This document shows positions 60,719 through 64,000 of a DNA stretch of 64,000 nt, piece by piece. Source of the stretch: Chitinophaga solisilvae (GTDB lineage: Bacteria; Bacteroidota; Bacteroidia; Chitinophagales; Chitinophagaceae); NCBI RefSeq assembly GCF_009928525.1, contig NZ_JAABOK010000007.1, positions 62,001-126,000 on the forward strand, written 5' to 3'. Below the pieces are notes generated by a model. That model was not told the DNA's origin. It was given only the letters and a program-made list of their open reading frames with translations, and searched no databases. Position numbers and translations under genes: made by a program. Positions within the stretch are counted from its first letter, which is position 1. Each line of letters starts with the position of its first letter.

Positions 60719-61345
60719 ATGCAGAATTTCTTTGAAAGTCCGTTCAGGGGCAAAATCATTAAAGATCATATCACCAATACCAATATCATCGCCGGCAAAT
60801 ACTCCTACTATTCAGGATACTATCACGGGCACTCCTTCGACGACTGCGCCCGTTACCTGTTTTCGGACAGGAATGACGTTGACAGACTGATTATCGGGTC
60901 TTACTGCTCCATAGGCTCCGGCGTCAGCTTCATTATGGCCGGCAACCAGGGCCACCGGCACGACTGGATTTCCAGTTTCCCGTTTTTCTATATGTCTGAA
61001 ATACCTTACTTCCGGCAGAGCCGCGATGGCTATCAGCCAGCCGGCGACACCGTTGTCGGAAATGATGTGTGGATAGGCAGTGAAGCCATGATTATGCCTG
61101 GCATAACAATCGGCGACGGAGCCGTTATCGGCAGCCGCGCCCTGGTAACCAGGGATGTGGAACCGTATGCCATCGTTGGAGGGAATCCTGCAAAGCTGAT
61201 CCGGAAAAGATTCAGCGAGCATCATATCACCCTGCTGATGGAAATGAAATGGTGGAACTGGGAAGAAGATATTTTAAAAGATCTCATGCCCGTTCTATGT
61301 TCAGAGAATATAGATTTACTGTATGAATGCTATCAGAAAATCTGA
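60719..61345 (+). CDS. catB: CatB-type chloramphenicol/xenobiotic O-acetyltransferase
   Basis: 208 aa left-handed beta-helix acetyltransferase. The start MQNFFESPFRGKIIKDHITN and KYSYYSGYYHGHSFDDCARY are characteristic of CatB-type enzymes; AGNQGHRHDW holds the catalytic His of the family and DVWIGSEAMIMPGITIGDGA is the hexapeptide-repeat region; YAIVGGNPAKLIRKRF closes the fold. By family it acetylates chloramphenicol with acetyl-CoA. Actual substrate not known here. A GC-rich terminator follows. Confidence 0.92.
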   Translation: MQNFFESPFRGKIIKDHITNTNIIAGKYSYYSGYYHGHSFDDCARYLFSDRNDVDRLIIGSYCSIGSGVSFIMAGNQGHRHDWISSFPFFYMSEIPYFRQSRDGYQPAGDTVVGNDVWIGSEAMIMPGITIGDGAVIGSRALVTRDVEPYAIVGGNPAKLIRKRFSEHHITLLMEMKWWNWEEDILKDLMPVLCSENIDLLYECYQKI

Positions 61346-61353
61346 TAAAAACA

Positions 61354-61383
61354 CAGGGGAGGGCCTGACAGGTCCTCCCCTGC
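61354..61383. terminator. Terminator between catB and the hydrolase gene
   Basis: CAGGGGAGGGCC / GGTCCTCCCCTG stem (one G-T pair) with a 5-nt loop, between convergent genes; A-rich before, CTTT after. Confidence 0.75.
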
Positions 61384-61387
61384 TGCT

Positions 61388-62536
61388 TTATAGCTCCAGT
61401 AACAGGTTCAGCAGCTTGTTTATTTCCGGAAACTGTGCCTCTTTTACATCACCGTTATACAATACAATGACGGCCTTTTTAGCGGAAGGATTTGCGTATA
61501 GCATGGAGTGACTTCCCGGTACATCTCCCATGTGTCCGTAAATATGCAGGTTCTTAAACGGTACATTCTCCCAGAAAAGCCCCTGTGTGGATTTAACTTC
61601 CGGATACTGCACCTTGCCCATGGCATCCAGTATGGCAGGCGCAATCACTTCCTTACCGTCTTTTACACCACGGTTAATGATCAGCTGCGCAAAAACCGAC
61701 ATATCAGCCAGGTTGCCGTGAAGGCCGCCGGTACAATAATCTACCATGCTGTAATTCCCCAGCGGCTGCCCGTCGCTGTCGTATGGAACAGCAAATGGCT
61801 CTGATACATAATCGCGCAGATGCCATACCAGTGTGGTAGTATGCAGCGGAGTAATAAACTCGCGGGTTGTCCGCGTATCAAAGCTCTCCCTGCTCACACA
61901 TTCCACCATGTAGGCTGCCAGCGTGGCTCCTACATTGGAATAACTGTATACTGCTCCTGCCCTGTCGTCAAGAAAAGTATCGGGATGATAATATTTTCCG
62001 GCCGGATCCAGCATGTCACGGATAAAGGCCGCTATCGTCATAGGATGATCTTTCTCCGGCGCAATAAACTCTTCCAGCACCAAACCGGCGTAGGTTTTGT
62101 CCACAATACCGGAAGAATGACTCAGCAAATGCCGCAGGGTAATTACCTTACCGGGATTCTTAGGATTGTATACCTTAAACGGCAGATAGTCGTTCACGTT
62201 AGCGTCCAGGCTCAGCTTACCGCTTTGCACCAGCTGCATCACACTGAATGCAATAAATGGTTTGGCCATTGAGCCCAGCTTAAAAACTGTTTTCGCAGTG
62301 ATGGGTATTTTCTTTTCTACATCGGCCATACCAGCAGTCTGAGACCAGATAATACCTTCCGGGCCTACAACGGCAACAGCAATACCCGGTATTCTCACTT
62401 CATTCAGCAATACGGTTATCTGCTGTGTTATCCGCGCTGTATCCTGCGATGGTACGGGCACTGTATCTCCGCTGTCTTTCTTTCTGCAGGCACCTGCTGC
62501 CAGCAGCAGTAATAAAGCAACACAATAATTTCTCAT
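61388..62536 (-). CDS. Serine hydrolase, beta-lactamase class C fold (lipoprotein)
   Basis: 382 aa from ATG 62536 (MRNYCVALLLLLAAGACRKK; lipoprotein Cys at 17); the longer upstream frame is intergenic. The fold shows Ser-x-x-Lys in LGSMAKPFIAFS (about residue 92), Tyr-x-Asn in YSYSNVGATLAAYM (about 185), and a third-box equivalent HMGDVPG near the end. Such proteins include peptidases and esterases as well as class C beta-lactamases; true beta-lactamase activity cannot be assumed because the third box differs from Lys-Thr-Gly. Confidence 0.85.
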   Translation of the reverse strand: MRNYCVALLLLLAAGACRKKDSGDTVPVPSQDTARITQQITVLLNEVRIPGIAVAVVGPEGIIWSQTAGMADVEKKIPITAKTVFKLGSMAKPFIAFSVMQLVQSGKLSLDANVNDYLPFKVYNPKNPGKVITLRHLLSHSSGIVDKTYAGLVLEEFIAPEKDHPMTIAAFIRDMLDPAGKYYHPDTFLDDRAGAVYSYSNVGATLAAYMVECVSRESFDTRTTREFITPLHTTTLVWHLRDYVSEPFAVPYDSDGQPLGNYSMVDYCTGGLHGNLADMSVFAQLIINRGVKDGKEVIAPAILDAMGKVQYPEVKSTQGLFWENVPFKNLHIYGHMGDVPGSHSMLYANPSAKKAVIVLYNGDVKEAQFPEINKLLNLLLEL

Positions 62537-62741
62537 GTTTTTTCTGCAAATCAAAGGATGCCGGCAATAACAGGAAGCCTGTATTATAGGAATACCGGGA
62601 AACATACCATTCAACAACCCTGCATTGGCAACAAGTAGTGAATAGGGGTAAACAGGAGGCAGTCGCGTATTATTGACAGACAAAATCAGCCGGTTGGTTG
62701 TCAGCATACATCAGTTTGTCCGTCAACCGCAAAGGATAACG

Positions 62742-63767
62742 ATGGGAATTACTATATGCCACCCTGCAGCAACGCCGCTGCAGGTAAACAAACCGCTGTA
62801 CCTGCGGATATTGCTGCACCTTGCACCGGCAATAACATTATACGCCATAGCAGGCATGAACCAGTTCCGTCCGGAATGGCAGCCCGCTATGAAAGCCGTG
62901 GCGGCCTTGTTTCTACTGGCGGCGCCCTATGTTAATATTTACCTGCTCGTACCGGCGCTGTTACTGCGCTTCCGTTACCTGGCCTATGCTTTATCTGTGC
63001 TGCTGCTCATATCCGTACTCCTGTTATTCACTATCTGGATGCAACCGCTTTTTACGCCGCTGCTGAATACCGGCGAATATTTTACGCCGCTGGAATTACA
63101 TGATACAGTAGTCTTTTTTGTGATGATGCTGGCGCTGATTGCTGCATCTACTACCGTACAGTTGTTCAGGCACTGGATGGCAGCCAGCCGCCAGCGTACC
63201 GACAACCTGCGTACTGAGCTGGAAAATCTTAAACGACAATTATCTCCGCATTTCGTTTTCAATACGCTTAACAACCTGGATACCCTGATTTATGCAGATC
63301 AGCACAGGGCATCAGAAGTAGTGCATGCGCTCTCGCGCCTGCTGCGCCACCAGCTGTATCTGTCCGGCGATAATAAAGTGCCGCTGCAGCAGGAGCTGGA
63401 CTTCCTCCAGGACTACCTGTACCTGGAGCAGCTACGTCATGACGCACTGGACATTACGCCGCACATCTCCGGCGATATACAGCAGGTAACCCTGCATGCC
63501 ATGCTGCTGATACCTTTTATTGAAAATGCAGCCAAACACAATGACTATAACGGTAATGCCTATATTAATTTCAGCCTTACCGTTAACAGCGATAAACTGG
63601 AATTCAGCTGCATCAATCCGCTGGGCATGAAACCCGCTGCCACTACGGGCGGCGCCGGACTCCAAAATGTACGGCGGCGGCTGGCATTATTATACCCGGG
63701 GCAGCATGAGCTGCATGCAGCAGCATCCGGCAACATTTTCACGGTACAACTAACCTTACATATATGA
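62742..63767 (+). CDS. LytS/YehU-type sensor histidine kinase
   Basis: 341 aa from ATG 62742 (MGITICHPAATPLQVNKPLY); an upstream TTG frame is less likely. Four membrane helices (about residues 20-140) then the His_kinase domain with LKRQLSPHFVFNTLNNLDTL, where the His is the phosphorylation site, and an ATPase end with NAAKHND and GGAGLQNVRRRL. Overlaps the response regulator start by 4 bp. Confidence 0.92.
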   Translation: MGITICHPAATPLQVNKPLYLRILLHLAPAITLYAIAGMNQFRPEWQPAMKAVAALFLLAAPYVNIYLLVPALLLRFRYLAYALSVLLLISVLLLFTIWMQPLFTPLLNTGEYFTPLELHDTVVFFVMMLALIAASTTVQLFRHWMAASRQRTDNLRTELENLKRQLSPHFVFNTLNNLDTLIYADQHRASEVVHALSRLLRHQLYLSGDNKVPLQQELDFLQDYLYLEQLRHDALDITPHISGDIQQVTLHAMLLIPFIENAAKHNDYNGNAYINFSLTVNSDKLEFSCINPLGMKPAATTGGAGLQNVRRRLALLYPGQHELHAAASGNIFTVQLTLHI

Positions 63768-64000
63768 ACTGCATTATTATTGATGATGAACCACTGGCGC
63801 GGGAAAAGATCAGAATGCTGGCAGCGCAGGATGTATCCCTGCAGGTACTGGGCTGCTTCTCCGGCACCGCCGGCGCAGCGGACTTCCTGGAACTGAACCC
63901 GGTAGAACTCATATTCCTGGATGTGCAGATGCCCGGCTGCAACGGGCTGGACTTCGCGCGGCAACTTCCGCACAACCTTCTCGTAATATTCACCACGGCG
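63764..64000 (+). CDS. LytTR-type response regulator, partial
   Basis: Begins MNCIIIDDEPLAREKIRMLA and continues through LIFLDVQMPGCNGLDFARQL with the phospho-acceptor Asp in FLDVQMPG. The window ends about 79 codons in, before the conserved Lys and any DNA-binding domain, so the LytTR output domain is assumed from the partner kinase. ATGA overlap with the kinase gene. Confidence 0.85.
   Translation, partial: MNCIIIDDEPLAREKIRMLAAQDVSLQVLGCFSGTAGAADFLELNPVELIFLDVQMPGCNGLDFARQLPHNLLVIFTTA

Noticed and set aside
61388..62536. Class C beta-lactamase as the name of the serine hydrolase
   Set aside because: The fold fits, but the third active-site box is HMG rather than KTG, so activity on beta-lactams is not supported.

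Overview
The window looks like a chromosome segment from a Chitinophaga-like member of the Bacteroidota (Chitinophagaceae). The evidence is a SusC/SusD pair, promoters of the Bacteroidota type (TAnnTTTG), many two-exon-free families typical of the phylum (DUF983, DUF5690, DUF5074, DUF6580, 2TM), LytS/LytR-type signalling, and lanthipeptide-type leader peptides like those known from Bacteroidota. Species assignment is inference; no 16S rRNA gene is present.

Layout. 1-5.7 kb: a TetR-controlled RND efflux operon on the minus strand (TetR, TolC, adaptor, RND pump cut by the window edge), with a clear palindromic operator upstream. 5.9-16.2 kb: mostly plus-strand metabolic genes (DUF502, zinc phospholipase-like, serC, DUF1015, TPR, PaaN, YceI, 2TM, long-chain acyl-CoA ligase), then tRNA-Arg(CCU). 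16.8-26.8 kb: small accessory genes (DUF2846, FkbM methyltransferase, CPA1 antiporter, DoxX, two AraC regulators, SMI1/KNR4, NTF2-like, GNAT). 26.8-31.4 kb: a MacAB-TolC type export operon. 31.6-40.4 kb: DUF983, AraC, S9D peptidase, fatty acid hydroxylase, GntR plus Fsr-like MFS pump, EamA transporter, TPR membrane protein. 40.5-47.7 kb: a vitamin B12 capture and salvage locus (BtuB-type receptor, DUF6580, DUF5074/BtuG-like lipoprotein, cobU, cobT, cobS, cobC). 47.8-55.8 kb: tatA, DUF5690, SusD/SusC, XRE-cupin regulator, MarC. 55.8-59.0 kb: tRNA-Arg(CCG) followed by an AT-rich accessory patch with an IS/MITE-like remnant, a lipoprotein, two lanthipeptide-like precursor genes and a broken hipBA module. 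59.0-64 kb: lipoamide dehydrogenase, a CatB-type acetyltransferase, a class C beta-lactamase-fold hydrolase and a LytS/LytR two-component pair cut by the right edge.

Two things stand out. First, a family of intergenic hairpins (ten copies of about 105-150 bp plus one core-only copy) whose outer arms are tandem AATTRCG heptamers and whose inner arms carry a GCGAAGA core. The arms are perfect or nearly perfect inverted repeats of 51-63 bp even where copies differ from each other, and every copy sits directly behind a stop codon. Second, a tandem pair of small precursor peptides with a double-glycine leader and a shared PSPINCLCCYIP core, each preceded by the same 18-bp upstream box, with no modification enzyme in the window.

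All identifications are by reading motifs; no database search was run.
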